A stretch of 64,000 nt of DNA from Ga0077555 sp050187415 (GTDB taxonomy: Bacteria; Pseudomonadota; Alphaproteobacteria; Rhizobiales; Hyphomicrobiaceae), in contig JBFWXN010000005.1 in assembly GCA_050187415.1 (NCBI GenBank), positions 1-64,000 of the forward strand, written 5' to 3'. Made by a program: the position numbers and the translations under genes. Below are positions 36,720 through 45,106 of this stretch, piece after piece. How positions within the stretch are numbered: the first letter of the stretch is position 1; each line of letters opens with the position of its first letter. A model generated the notes under the pieces. It was given only the letters and a program-made list of their open reading frames with translations. It was not told where the DNA came from and ran no database searches.

Positions 36720-36763
36720 CCGGATTGACAATCCGGCTCCTGTCGTCGGTCAATTGACGGCAG
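36720..36763 (+). repeat. Two adjacent hairpins between exporter and binding-protein genes
   Basis: CCGGATT-GAC-AATCCGG (36720-36736) is a perfect seven-pair stem, directly followed by CTGTCGTC (36740-36747) pairing with GACGGCAG (36756-36763, one G-T). Without a T-run these could be a 5' leader structure of the next gene or a weak terminator of the exporter gene. Confidence 0.4.
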
Positions 36764-36799
36764 CCCGGAGCAACCGGGGATCAACCGGAGAGAAGCGCT

Positions 36800-37762
36800 A
36801 TGCGTCGACGTGACTTCATCGCCGCCGCGGCTGGGGCCGCGTTGGCGGCGCCTCGGATTGCTTGTGCCGATACGCGTTGGCCCGAGCGGCCAGTGAAGCT
36901 GATCGTGCCCTATGCGCCGGGAGGCTCGACGGACCTTGTCGCTCGCCCCTGGGCCGAGAAACTGACCGAGGCGTTCGGACAACAGTTTGTCGTCGAGAAT
37001 CGCGGTGGCGCATCCGGGATGATCGGCACCGAGGCGGTCGCGAAGGCGCCGCCCGACGGATACACGTATCTGGTCAGCACGACGACATCGTTTATTACCT
37101 TGCCGTTGCTGCGCAAGCTGACCTACGACGCGACGGCGTTCATGTCGGTCGGACGCGTCGGCGATGCGGTGACAGGTTTCGTCATCCATCCGTCGCTGGG
37201 TATCAAGACGTTCCCGGAGATGGTCGCTTACGCAAAGAAGAACCCCGGAAAACTGGCTTTCGGATCGTCGGGCGTCGGCACGGCGCCTCACATACGCTTC
37301 GAGATGATGCGACAGGCGGCGGGTATCGACATCCTGCATGTGCCCTATCGCGGCGGCGCAGACACGTTGAACGACCTGCTGGCGGGGGCCATCCATCTCA
37401 TGAACGAGTCGTCGAGCCTGCCGCATGTCCGCGCCGGAAAGCTGATATTGCTCAACGTGAACTATCAAAAGCGGGTGGCTGAATTCCCGGACGTGCCCAC
37501 CCTCACCGAGCTCGGCTATCCGGGTATCGACGGAGGGTCGTGGTTCGGCGTCCACGCGCTCAAGACCGTGCCGCGCCCAATCCTCGAGAAATTCAATGCG
37601 AAGCTCGTCGAGATCGGCAGTACTCCTGAAATGCAGGAGCGCATTCTCAAGGTGAATGCCGTGCTGACACCCCAGACCTTGGACGAGGTTGCAAAGCATC
37701 TCGAGCACGAGGCCGAAATCACCAGGCGTGCCGTCAAGTCGGCCGGCATCAAGGCAGAGTAA
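36800..37762 (+). CDS. Bug-family (TctC-type) tripartite tricarboxylate-type solute-binding protein
   Basis: A periplasmic binding protein of 320 residues. It begins MRRRDFIAAAAGAALAAP, a Tat-type signal peptide (RRRDF with an Ala-rich core). Bug-family motifs are YAPGGSTDLVAR, VENRGGASGMIGT and APPDGYT. Such proteins bind organic acids for TctAB permeases. No tctA or tctB is nearby; unlinked binding proteins are common in this family, so the permease may be elsewhere. The ligand cannot be named. Confidence 0.9.
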   Translation: MRRRDFIAAAAGAALAAPRIACADTRWPERPVKLIVPYAPGGSTDLVARPWAEKLTEAFGQQFVVENRGGASGMIGTEAVAKAPPDGYTYLVSTTTSFITLPLLRKLTYDATAFMSVGRVGDAVTGFVIHPSLGIKTFPEMVAYAKKNPGKLAFGSSGVGTAPHIRFEMMRQAAGIDILHVPYRGGADTLNDLLAGAIHLMNESSSLPHVRAGKLILLNVNYQKRVAEFPDVPTLTELGYPGIDGGSWFGVHALKTVPRPILEKFNAKLVEIGSTPEMQERILKVNAVLTPQTLDEVAKHLEHEAEITRRAVKSAGIKAE

Positions 37763-37789
37763 GAGGGCAAGCGGGGTGAAGGCGGGCCA

Positions 37790-38914
37790 TCAACAGTTGG
37801 CGACGGTCTCCTCCTGGATCCACGCCTTGACTTGCGCCAGAGCATTCGGACGTGACAGGCCGTTGTCGAGAGCTTGCCGGTAGATCGTCATCTGGCGATC
37901 GGCACTGGTGCCCTCGGCGATGATACGATCAACGCCGGCGAGCTGCGCCTCCGTGCCGAGAGCGCGCGCGTGCGGCCGGATCAGCTCGACCATGCGCCGT
38001 GCTGCGTCCGCTGCGGAGATCGATGCCTGCTCGCCGAAGGGATCGAGCAGTTGCGCCGCGAGTCCGTAGCGCTGGGCGCGCCATTTGTTCTCTTTCGCCA
38101 AGGCCCGCTCCGGCGAGGTGAGGCCCGCGTTGATCGTGCGGTCGAGCGCGAGGGTGCGCACCAGGGCCTGGAACAGGGCCGCGATCGTCAAGCTGTCATC
38201 CAGGCGCGTACAGGCGTCGGCGATGCGCAGCTCCAGCGTGGGATACTTGTGCGACGGGCGGAGCGCCCACCAGATGTAGCTGGCATTGTCGATGATGCGA
38301 GCACGGCGCAGCACCTCGATGTAGGTCTCGTATTCTCCCCACGAGTCGAGCAAGGGTGGCAACCCCGTCCGTGGCAACTCCTCGTAGGAGGTCAGCCGAT
38401 AGCTGGCAAAGCCCGAATCCATGCCGCGCCAGAAGGGCGACGAACACGAGAGCGCGAGCAACACCGGCAGGAAGGGTATCGATCGCCGCATGACGTCGAT
38501 GCGGGCTTCATCGTCCGCGAGGCCGACGTGCACGTGAAGCCCGCAGACCAGGTTGCGAAAGGCGAGGAGCTGCAACTCGTTGACCACCTGATCGTAGCGC
38601 TCTTTCTCGGTCTGGAGCTGGTCCGGCCAGTCGGCGGTGGGATGGGTGCCCGCGGCCAGGATCGAGAGGTTGAACTCGTTACCGGCTCTCGCCAGCCCGC
38701 TGCGCAGCCGCCGCAGGTGCGAGCGTGCTTCGCCGAAATCCCGACAGACCGGTGTCGCCGTTTCGATCTGACACTGCAGCAGCTCAGGATGGATGCCGCC
38801 GCGCGCCAACTCGTCAGCCCGCGCAATGAAGCGTTCGTGCGCCTGCGGCTCGAGCAGCAGTGTGCGCTCATGAACGACGAAGAACTCTTCCTCGATGCCG
38901 AACGTAAAGTCCAT
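37790..38914 (-). CDS. Carboxylate-amine ligase, YbdK/GCS2 family
   Basis: A 374-residue enzyme starting MDFTFGIEEEFFVV, the ATP-grasp-like glutamate-cysteine ligase family 2 signature, with CGLHVHVGLADDEARID and ALRPSHKYPTLELRIADACT further on. E. coli YbdK has weak glutamate-cysteine ligase activity; relatives ligate an amino acid amine to a carboxylate. The length is normal. The real substrate is unknown. It is convergent with the Bug protein gene, with 27 bases between. Confidence 0.9.
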   Translation of the reverse strand: MDFTFGIEEEFFVVHERTLLLEPQAHERFIARADELARGGIHPELLQCQIETATPVCRDFGEARSHLRRLRSGLARAGNEFNLSILAAGTHPTADWPDQLQTEKERYDQVVNELQLLAFRNLVCGLHVHVGLADDEARIDVMRRSIPFLPVLLALSCSSPFWRGMDSGFASYRLTSYEELPRTGLPPLLDSWGEYETYIEVLRRARIIDNASYIWWALRPSHKYPTLELRIADACTRLDDSLTIAALFQALVRTLALDRTINAGLTSPERALAKENKWRAQRYGLAAQLLDPFGEQASISAADAARRMVELIRPHARALGTEAQLAGVDRIIAEGTSADRQMTIYRQALDNGLSRPNALAQVKAWIQEETVANC

Positions 38915-39013
38915 GCTCGTAAGTTCTCCGGTCGGGCCCGGACCCGGGCGTCGCCACCTGTGAACTCCTTTCGCCCCGCGGAGGTCCGCGAGCGAGGCAG
39001 CCTTATTCGGCTT

Positions 39014-39760
39014 TCAGTGCGCCGCAGCCGTCTGCCGGCGGCGCAGTACCCAGCCGGCGAGCACCACGACCCCTGCGCCAAGTCCTGCCGCGATCCGCTC
39101 GAGCATGGGCATGTCGATGCCAAGCGACCGTGCGACCGCCTCGGCATGATGGTGCAGGCCGGGATCCGAGACGATCAACTCGCCGGCGATCCATCCGAGC
39201 AGGGCTGCTCCAGCCCAAACCAGCGCCGGAACGCGGTTCAGCAAGAACATCACCAATGTTGCCCCGAACACGATCAATGGAACGGAAATCGCCAGCCCGA
39301 GCACGATCAGGGACCAGCTTCCCTTCGCGGCGGCGGCAATGGCCAGAACATTGTCCAAACTCATGATCAGATCGGCGATCGCGACGGTCCGCACGGCCCC
39401 CCAGATGTGGCTCGCGCCGGTCACCTCCTTCTCGCCGTCTCCATCGTCGGCCAGTAGCTTAATCGCAATCCAGAAGAGCAGCAGACTTCCAATCACCTTG
39501 AGCCATGGTGTCGTCAGCAGAGAGGCGATCCCGACGGTGAACACGATACGCATCAAGACTGCGACACCTGCGCCGAGCACGATGCCCAAAGTGCGCTGTG
39601 ACGGCGGCAGCGACCGGCACGCCAATGCGATGACGACCGCGTTGTCGCCCGACAGAATCAGGTTGATGAGCATGATCTGGCCGAGCGACGGCCAGAACTG
39701 GGCCGCTGGCATACCTCCCATCAGCACGTCGGCAAGGCTTGTAGGGTCGGCAACCAGCAT
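39014..39760 (-). CDS. TerC family membrane protein (YjbE type)
   Basis: A 248-residue protein with about seven membrane helices. The paired acidic motifs NLILSGDNAVVIALA and DLIMSLDNVLAIAAA are the defining TerC/Alx signature; the family exports manganese or acts during metalation of secreted proteins. ATG 39760 gives the right N-terminus; the frame is open 30 codons upstream. In many bacteria such genes follow a Mn riboswitch; I could not find that consensus upstream. Confidence 0.9.
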   Translation of the reverse strand: MLVADPTSLADVLMGGMPAAQFWPSLGQIMLINLILSGDNAVVIALACRSLPPSQRTLGIVLGAGVAVLMRIVFTVGIASLLTTPWLKVIGSLLLFWIAIKLLADDGDGEKEVTGASHIWGAVRTVAIADLIMSLDNVLAIAAAAKGSWSLIVLGLAISVPLIVFGATLVMFLLNRVPALVWAGAALLGWIAGELIVSDPGLHHHAEAVARSLGIDMPMLERIAAGLGAGVVVLAGWVLRRRQTAAAH

Positions 39761-40134
39761 CGCATGCTCTCTCTGTCTGTACCGGCTCGAGAAGGCCCTT
39801 GGAATGTGGCATGGCAAAAGCGCTGGAAGTGGCGCGTCTTCGTCGATCAACCGGCCCTGGGGCCAGCAGACTTACAGGCCTCGAACAAAGCGTGGCAAGC
39901 GAATAGCGTTGGCGCAAGAGCCGCTTTTCGCAAGCGCGAATGCCGTGCCGCCATGGCCGACAGATTGGGGGGATCCTGATCTTCGGGTACCCTGATGCGG
40001 CTCGACAACGCATGCACGGAATGGGTAATCGATGCGGTGCGCCACGGCCAACTCGGTGCCGCTGACGCTTGCTGCAGCTAAACTTCGAACGCTTCGCAGG
40101 TGCGCTCGTCGCGCCCGGTAAAAGGAGCATGGCA
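39761..40134. other. Divergent intergenic region, terC / VOC
   Basis: These 374 bases separate the minus-strand terC start from the plus-strand VOC start. Promoters for both should lie here, but no consensus promoter or riboswitch could be recognised. Short frames in it look like chance. Confidence 0.5.
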
Positions 40135-40521
40135 ATGATCGGTTACGTCACGATCGGGACCAACGACCTCGAGAGAGCCCGCGCGTTCTATGGCGAGCTG
40201 CTCGCAGCACAGGGGGCGAAGGAGCTCATGCGGTTCGAGTCGGGCGCGACAATCTTCGGCCCGAGTTTCGCCGAGCCGGCGATTTGCGTGCTCAAACCCT
40301 TTGACGGCAAGCCTGCATCGGTCGGAAATGGCATGATGGTCGCTTTCGCTGCCGGATCACGGAGCAAAGTCGACGCCCTGCATGCCAAGGCCCTGCAACT
40401 CGGTGGGGCGTGCGAAGGCAAGCCGGGCCTTCGGGGGCCGGAGGGACCGCAGGCATTCTATGGCGCCTATTTCCGCGATCTCGACGGCAACAAACTCTGC
40501 GCCTTTCACACGGGTCCCTGA
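40135..40521 (+). CDS. VOC/glyoxalase-superfamily protein
   Basis: A 128-residue protein of the vicinal-oxygen-chelate fold: MIGYVTIGTNDLERARAFYG at the start and GPEGPQAFYGAYFRDLDGNK at the end, with beta-alpha-beta-beta-beta repeats. These are small metal-dependent lyases or ligand-binding proteins; the substrate is unknown. AAAGGAG lies at good distance from ATG 40135 and too close to ATG 40129, so the inner start is preferred. Confidence 0.87.
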   Translation: MIGYVTIGTNDLERARAFYGELLAAQGAKELMRFESGATIFGPSFAEPAICVLKPFDGKPASVGNGMMVAFAAGSRSKVDALHAKALQLGGACEGKPGLRGPEGPQAFYGAYFRDLDGNKLCAFHTGP

Positions 40522-40622
40522 TCGATCGAACGGCGGGCGCGGCGTGGCGCTGGCTGCCGCGTCGGCCCCTTGGCTGCAGGCGGCGATTCGCGCTATTGGC
40601 GGACCTGACATGGAGGTCCGGC

Positions 40623-40853
40623 ATGCTCACCATTGTTCTCGCGGCGCAGTCTGTCTCGTCGACGACGCAAGCCATTATCGTAATCGGCGTCGGCGTTTTT
40701 TCGACGCTACTGGGCTTCGGGCTTTTGCCGGCGGGGCTTGACGCGAAGAAGGCGGCCGCTTGGCGCAAGCGCTACTCGGGCAACTTTCGAATTGGCGGAC
40801 CCTTGGTCATCCTTGCCGGACTGGTTTTGCTGGGGCGTGCTCTCTGGTTTTGA
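40623..40853 (+). CDS. Small membrane protein, unknown function
   Basis: A 76-residue protein with two hydrophobic segments (TTQAIIVIGVGVFSTLLGFG and GGPLVILAGLVLLGRALWF) joined by a basic loop (AKKAAAWRKRYSG). GGAGG six to seven bases before ATG 40623 supports translation. No family recognised. Confidence 0.68.
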   Translation: MLTIVLAAQSVSSTTQAIIVIGVGVFSTLLGFGLLPAGLDAKKAAAWRKRYSGNFRIGGPLVILAGLVLLGRALWF

Positions 40854-41083
40854 AGCCGCATTAACAATGGCGCCGACTTGATCAGTGCGCCTCCAATTGC
40901 GGGCAATGACACTTTCGAGTCGTGCTCCTTTGCTGATCCTTCCACGGCCGGGTGTTTGGGCGATGTTCATCCCCTTTGCAGTTCGTTCTGCACATCGATG
41001 GAAATGCTATTCCCAATAGGCTTTGTCGTCGCTTATTCTGGGGTTGCCTGTGTGAAAAAAAGGCGAACCGGGAGAAGTGCCAA

Positions 41084-41332
41084 ATGACGTTCTTGAAAAC
41101 CTTGTTGCTGGCGACTGCGCTGGCCCTACCGATTACGACGACTCAGGCCCTGATGACCGACATCACGGCCGAGGCGGCGACAAAGAAGAAGGCTAAAAAG
41201 GTCGCGAAGGCCAAAAAAGTGAAAAAGGCCAAGAAAGCGAAGAAAGCAAAGGTAGCTGCTTTCAAGCATTGCGGTACGTATATGTACCGTAAGGGCGCCA
41301 AGTGCATGGACGCGCGAGCCAAGAAAGGCTGA
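41084..41332 (+). CDS. Small exported lysine-rich protein
   Basis: An 82-residue protein with a signal peptide (TFLKTLLLATALALPITTTQA) and a mature part dominated by Lys/Ala/Val repeats (about residues 34-57, KKAKK and KVKKAKK units), ending in a short domain with two cysteines, FKHCGTYMYRKGAKCMDARAKKG. Such a strongly basic secreted product could bind polyanions such as LPS, peptidoglycan or nucleic acid, but this is inference. GGGAGAAG precedes ATG 41084, and a strong terminator follows 28 bases after the stop, so it is a single-gene transcript. Confidence 0.78.
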   Translation: MTFLKTLLLATALALPITTTQALMTDITAEAATKKKAKKVAKAKKVKKAKKAKKAKVAAFKHCGTYMYRKGAKCMDARAKKG

Positions 41333-41360
41333 CCTGGTTCAGCCGGTTTGTTTTTTGGGA

Positions 41361-41390
41361 AGGGCGGAGCGGTACCGATCCGCCCTTTTT
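41361..41390 (+). terminator. Intrinsic terminator after the lysine-rich gene
   Basis: AGGGCGGA (41361-41368) pairs with TCCGCCCT (41379-41386); the loop itself holds the palindrome CGGTACCG. A T-run (41386-41390) follows directly. Confidence 0.88.
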
Positions 41391-42117
41391 CGTGGGTTGG
41401 GTCAGGGAAGCGGCGAACCGTATTTCCGTTCTGCACGTTCGCCCGACAGGCCGCGCGAATGACGTTGTCGCGGCGGTTTTGGTGTCGAACCGCGCGACAG
41501 AATATTGGAGCCGATATCTCGGGCCCGACCGGTCGAGGGCCATCGCGGCGAGCTTGTTCGAACAGGGTCCGGTCGAGATCGATGCTCATAAGTCACGTGG
41601 CCGGCACGACGAGAATCGAGCCGGCCACATGCTCCCCGCTAACGGGCAACTGGCACCTATCCTTCCGGATGCCCCCAGGCGCCCAGTCACCGCCTTGCGA
41701 CGCACCACACCAGCAGCCTGTCAGGCTGCATCCCCTGGCGTAGCACGACGCGCTTCGCAACCGCCGCATCCCCCCGGACGGCGTACGGTTAACGAAGATG
41801 GCGCACCATATCCAGGATCGCGACGGGCGCAAGTCTGCACAGCGCGGACGCGTTTGCTCCAAAGCCCCGAAATTCCCGAGAGCCTGCGTGCGGTGATGTC
41901 GGATGATCGGCTGTCGGAGAGATATGCAAGTCTAGGAACCTGTTTCTGCGGACCGTCAGCCAAGGGCTTGCAGGGCTGAACGAAAGGCGGCGCGCTTGAA
42001 ATCGCGTTTCTGGTTCGGCGTGCTGCGCGGATATTTATCCACAGGCAGTTTCGCCAAGATCCCGGAAAAATCGATCTCGGTCGGCAGTAAGCCGCACTCA
42101 GCCGCAGGTCCGAGTGC
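41391..42117. other. Gene-poor region
   Basis: About 730 bases between the terminator and the end of the thioesterase gene hold no gene I can support. A 225-codon frame crosses it (41302-41979, plus) but begins inside the lysine-rich gene, runs through the terminator and has no recognisable domain. A nine-pair inverted repeat, GTGGCCGGC/GCCGGCCAC (41597-41605 and 41620-41628), is present; no RNA family could be recognised. Confidence 0.5.
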
Positions 42118-42570
42118 TCAGCCGGCAACGGCAGCTTCAAGCAATGCCCGCACGGCCGGCGGCGGTGGCACGGAGTTACGCGTATCGAGGTCGAAAAAGA
42201 CGTTCACGCACTCGGCGGTGGCTTGGCAGGTGTCGCCCACGAACAGTCCATATCCCGACGTGATCGACCGGTTACCAAGCCGCGTGAAACGGCAGCCAAC
42301 CTCCACGGTGCCGGGGTAGAAAAACTCCTTCCTGAAGTCGATCGCGGCGCGCGCGAGCACGAAGTCGATGCGGGCCGCCTTGCCGCGCTCGGTCAGCCCA
42401 CCTTCAGCCATTAGCTTATAGAAAAGCTCGCAGCGACCCGCCTCGAAGTAGGCGGCAACCGCCACGTTGTTGACGTGGCCGAGCATGTCGGTGTCGGAAA
42501 ACCGGATGGTCACGGGGGTAAAAAGCTCGTACGTCGCCCGTTGTGTCAGATCGAAAGTCTTCTCAGCCAT
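42118..42570 (-). CDS. Acyl-CoA thioesterase, hotdog fold (4HBT type)
   Basis: A 150-residue thioesterase. The conserved RFSDTDMLGHVNN near residues 23-35 holds the catalytic Asp and helix start of 4-hydroxybenzoyl-CoA thioesterase-like enzymes; the rest (FRKEFFYPGTVEVGC, YGLFVGDT) fits the YbgC-like fold. It hydrolyses acyl-CoA thioesters of unknown chain. Its start is 112 bases from the divergent CoA-transferase gene. Confidence 0.9.
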   Translation of the reverse strand: MAEKTFDLTQRATYELFTPVTIRFSDTDMLGHVNNVAVAAYFEAGRCELFYKLMAEGGLTERGKAARIDFVLARAAIDFRKEFFYPGTVEVGCRFTRLGNRSITSGYGLFVGDTCQATAECVNVFFDLDTRNSVPPPPAVRALLEAAVAG

Positions 42571-42682
42571 CCCGCCTCGCCCGTATGCTGTTGCTCATCC
42601 GTGCATGGTCCGGGCAGGCTTGCTCGAAATCAAGGCCTGGCAGCGTCGCGGCGACGAGCACAAATCGAGGTGAGACAAAAGC

Positions 42683-43864
42683 ATGACGAGGATGGAGGCG
42701 GGCCAGCCGCTCGCGGGGATTACCGTGCTCGACATGAGCCAGGGCATTGCGGGGCCATCGTGCGCCAGCCACTTCGCCGCCTACGGCGCCCGTGTGATCA
42801 AGCTCGAACCGCCGCAGGGCGACTGGATTCGCAAACTCGGCGCGAGCATTGCCGGAGCATCGGCTGCAACGATCGCCTATAATCGCGGCAAGGAAAGTAT
42901 CGCTGTCGACTTGAAGACGTCGCAGGGGCGTCGGATTGCGCTGGAACTCGGCGCCAAGGCCCAAGTGGTGCTCGAAAGCGCCCGTCCCGGCGTAATGGAG
43001 CGCCTGGGCCTCGGTTTCGCCGACTTCCGCGAGCGCAATCCCGGCATCGTCTACGTATCCATCTCGGGCTATGGCCAGCGCGGGCCGAAGCGGGAAGTGG
43101 CCATGGTCGATACGGTGGGTCAGGCTTTTTCTGGCCTGATGAGCGTTATCCGCAGCCGCCAAGGCGCTCCCGTCAAGATCGATGTGCCCCTGATCGACGC
43201 GATCACCGGGCTTTACGCATTCCAGGCCGCTTCCATGGAGCTTTGGGGCCGCAAGCCGGAGCAGCCGGGCCGGCACGTCGATATCTCGTTGATGCAGTCG
43301 GCCGCGCATGTCCAGATTCTCAACCTCGTCGAGAGCGCCTTCCTCGGCCGGCCGCCGAAGCTGATCAATCCTCCCGCCGGCAATTACCCCACTGCCGACG
43401 GCTGGATCGCCATTACGCTGGTGACGGAAGCGCAATTCCAGGCGATTTGCCGCGCGCTCGGGCGACCGGATCTGGGTCTCGATCCGCGCTATGCGACCTT
43501 TGCCTCGCGCAGCGAAAACCTTGCCGAGCTCCGCCGCGAGTTGGACGCCATCCTCGCAACGCAGTCGACGCAGCATTGGGCTCGGGCGTTGGCCCGCGAG
43601 GGCGCGCTCGGGGCGCCGATCAACGATTATGGCGACTGGCTGGACGACGAGCATGTGAAAGCCGTCGATGCCGCGCCGAGCTACGAGCTGCCGGATGGCC
43701 ACACGGTCCGTGTCCCGCATCTGCCGGGCGGCATCATGGACGACGCGGCGGTGCCCGTGATCGGCGAGCATTCGCGCGCGGTGCTGGCCGAGCTCGGCTA
43801 TACGCGGGAGGAGATCGACAAACTTGTCGGGGGCGGTGTGATCGGCGATCTCGGCTCCGACTAG
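42683..43864 (+). CDS. Family III CoA-transferase (CaiB/BaiF), second in window
   Basis: A 393-residue CoA-transferase with the family start TVLDMSQGIAGPSCASHFAAYGARVIKLEPP (begins LDMSQGIAGP), ISGYGQRGP, and catalytic D172 in PLIDAITGLYAFQ. It differs clearly from the 25.6-kb copy (for instance a shorter middle), so it is a paralogue and not a recent duplicate. A MaoC hydratase gene follows after 91 bases, suggesting activation then hydration of an acid. GAGGTGAG precedes ATG 42683. Confidence 0.92.
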   Translation: MTRMEAGQPLAGITVLDMSQGIAGPSCASHFAAYGARVIKLEPPQGDWIRKLGASIAGASAATIAYNRGKESIAVDLKTSQGRRIALELGAKAQVVLESARPGVMERLGLGFADFRERNPGIVYVSISGYGQRGPKREVAMVDTVGQAFSGLMSVIRSRQGAPVKIDVPLIDAITGLYAFQAASMELWGRKPEQPGRHVDISLMQSAAHVQILNLVESAFLGRPPKLINPPAGNYPTADGWIAITLVTEAQFQAICRALGRPDLGLDPRYATFASRSENLAELRRELDAILATQSTQHWARALAREGALGAPINDYGDWLDDEHVKAVDAAPSYELPDGHTVRVPHLPGGIMDDAAVPVIGEHSRAVLAELGYTREEIDKLVGGGVIGDLGSD

Positions 43865-43955
43865 GCATCGGTTCTCGTTGGCTCGCCCGGATCGCGCGCG
43901 AGAAACGACGTAGTCGCGGGACAAGCCGCAACCAGCTCGCAAGGGGCAGGATTCC

Positions 43956-44450
43956 ATGTCGTCAGCAAACAAGCACGTTCGCGAGGCTCCCTTCGGGCCG
44001 CAGCGCTATTTCGAGGACTTCGAGGTGGGCGAGATCTTCTACATACCCTCGCGCACCGTTACGGACGCGCACTTCGCCGCGTTCCAGGCGGCGTCCGGCG
44101 ACAATCACCCGATCCACTACGACCGCGAGTACTGCCGTCGGCACGGGCACCGGGATCTGCTGGCGCACGGCTACCAGGTCGCCATCCAGACGGCTGCCGG
44201 TGCGGGCCTGTTTCCATTTCTCGTCCAGGGGAGCCTGCGCGCGTTCATCGAGCAGTCGACCCGTTTTCTGGCACCCGTCTATTCGGGCGACACGCTCTAT
44301 CCTCTGCTCGAGGTTTCCGAGTTGAAGGCGCAGCGGACCACGGGCGTGCTCACCATGCGCTCCACCATCCATAATCAGGACGATGTTCTCGTGCTCGACG
44401 GGATGCAGCGGTACCTGCTGCTGAAGAAGACCGGCAGGGAGGGACGGTAG
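43956..44450 (+). CDS. MaoC-family dehydratase
   Basis: A 164-residue hotdog-fold protein with the hydratase-2 motif DNHPIHYDREYCRRHGHRD, holding the catalytic Asp and His, and ALVQGSLR-like core segments (FLVQGSLRAFIEQ). It should hydrate an enoyl-CoA or a mesaconyl-type thioester. The adjacent CoA-transferase favours a C4-C5 branched acid route, but the substrate is not shown. Confidence 0.9.
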   Translation: MSSANKHVREAPFGPQRYFEDFEVGEIFYIPSRTVTDAHFAAFQAASGDNHPIHYDREYCRRHGHRDLLAHGYQVAIQTAAGAGLFPFLVQGSLRAFIEQSTRFLAPVYSGDTLYPLLEVSELKAQRTTGVLTMRSTIHNQDDVLVLDGMQRYLLLKKTGREGR

Positions 44451-44660
44451 CCAAGCCGATTGCGGGATCGATCGCGTAGAGCGTGCGCCTCTGCGAGTGG
44501 CAATCAAAGCTTGGCAACCTCGCCGCCAACGGAGGCCGCTATGCCGGAACACCCCCACGCGACACGAATCACGACTGCCGTAGCGGCCGCCAGGGAGGTC
44601 TACGTAACCCGATGACGCGCCGCGCGCGTCGCCTGGGGCCCCGAGTGGAAAAGAAACGAA

Positions 44661-44682
44661 AAGGGCCGCCTTGCGGCGGCCC
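44661..44682 (-). terminator. Terminator of the minus-strand mini-gene
   Basis: A GC-rich stem GGGCCGCC/GGCGGCCC with a four-base loop, extended to ten pairs by an A-T pair on each flank. On the minus strand it is followed by TTTTCGTTTCTTTT, an intrinsic terminator; on the plus strand the tail is not T-rich. Confidence 0.78.
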
Positions 44683-44748
44683 TTCGTGAGATCGGCTGTG
44701 ATGGAGCCCTGCTACGGTCGCGGCCCAATGGCGCGCCCAGCAGGCGTC

Positions 44749-44829
44749 TCAGGCGAGGCGTGGAGGAGACTCCAGCGCCTTCGAGATCCGCAATGGCTGC
44801 CACGACAGCTTCGCAATCCCACTAGACAT
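44749..44829 (-). CDS. Putative 26-residue mini-protein with extreme Shine-Dalgarno
   Basis: An ATG at 44829 starts a 26-codon frame (begins MSSGIAKLSWQPLRISKALE, ends with a short Pro-rich tail) ending in TGA at 44751-44749. It is preceded by GGAAAGGAGGTGATCC at seven bases from GGAGG to ATG, far above usual strength, and followed 67 bases later by a terminator on the same strand. That is the layout of a short independent transcript. The peptide has no recognisable domain or membrane segment. It could be a real micro-protein, or the RNA could be a decoy for ribosomes. Only the layout is seen; no conservation test was possible. Confidence 0.5.
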   Translation of the reverse strand: MSSGIAKLSWQPLRISKALESPPRLA

Positions 44830-44830
44830 T

Positions 44831-44846
44831 GGATCACCTCCTTTCC
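44831..44846 (-). promoter_or_regulatory. Near-complete complement of the 16S rRNA 3' end (SD site)
   Basis: The minus strand reads GGAAAGGAGGTGATCC. Bases AAAGGAGGTGATC pair with the conserved 3' tail of bacterial 16S rRNA without a mismatch, more than usual Shine-Dalgarno sites. It serves the 26-codon frame. The plus strand therefore carries the look of a 16S 3' end, but no other rRNA sequence surrounds it. Confidence 0.75.
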
Positions 44847-45106
44847 GTTGTTGAACTCTGCACCGAATGTGGCACGCGAATCTCGCGATTTCCAGAGGGC
44901 AAACGCAAAAATCTCAATCCGGCGCGGTGCTGTGATCGTAAGGTTACAAGCGGGCTATCACAAGTTGCCAGCGGGGCACTTGTCGGTCCCTGCGGAGCTA
45001 GCCGCAAGCACCTGGGGCAGGGCATCTTGTGCTCGGACGCGTCCACGGGGACAATCTGCGTCCGGCCGGATCGCCGGCATACGACGCAAGCGACAGGGAG
45101 CCGGTC

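Noticed and set aside
34688..37708. A 1006-codon minus-strand reading frame opposite the ABC exporter and Bug genes
   Set aside because: It is antisense to two well-supported genes, has no known domain and reflects the high third-position GC of the real genes.
39761..40134. A yybP-ykoY manganese riboswitch upstream of terC
   Set aside because: The conserved GGGGAGUA-type and paired core elements could not be found in either strand.
41302..41979. A 225-codon plus-strand frame after the lysine-rich gene
   Set aside because: It starts inside that gene, runs through a strong terminator and has no recognisable domain.
44831..44846. The 3' end of a 16S rRNA gene on the plus strand
   Set aside because: GGATCACCTCCTTTCC looks like the 16S tail, but none of the upstream 16S sequence is present. 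It is explained as the complement of a strong minus-strand Shine-Dalgarno.
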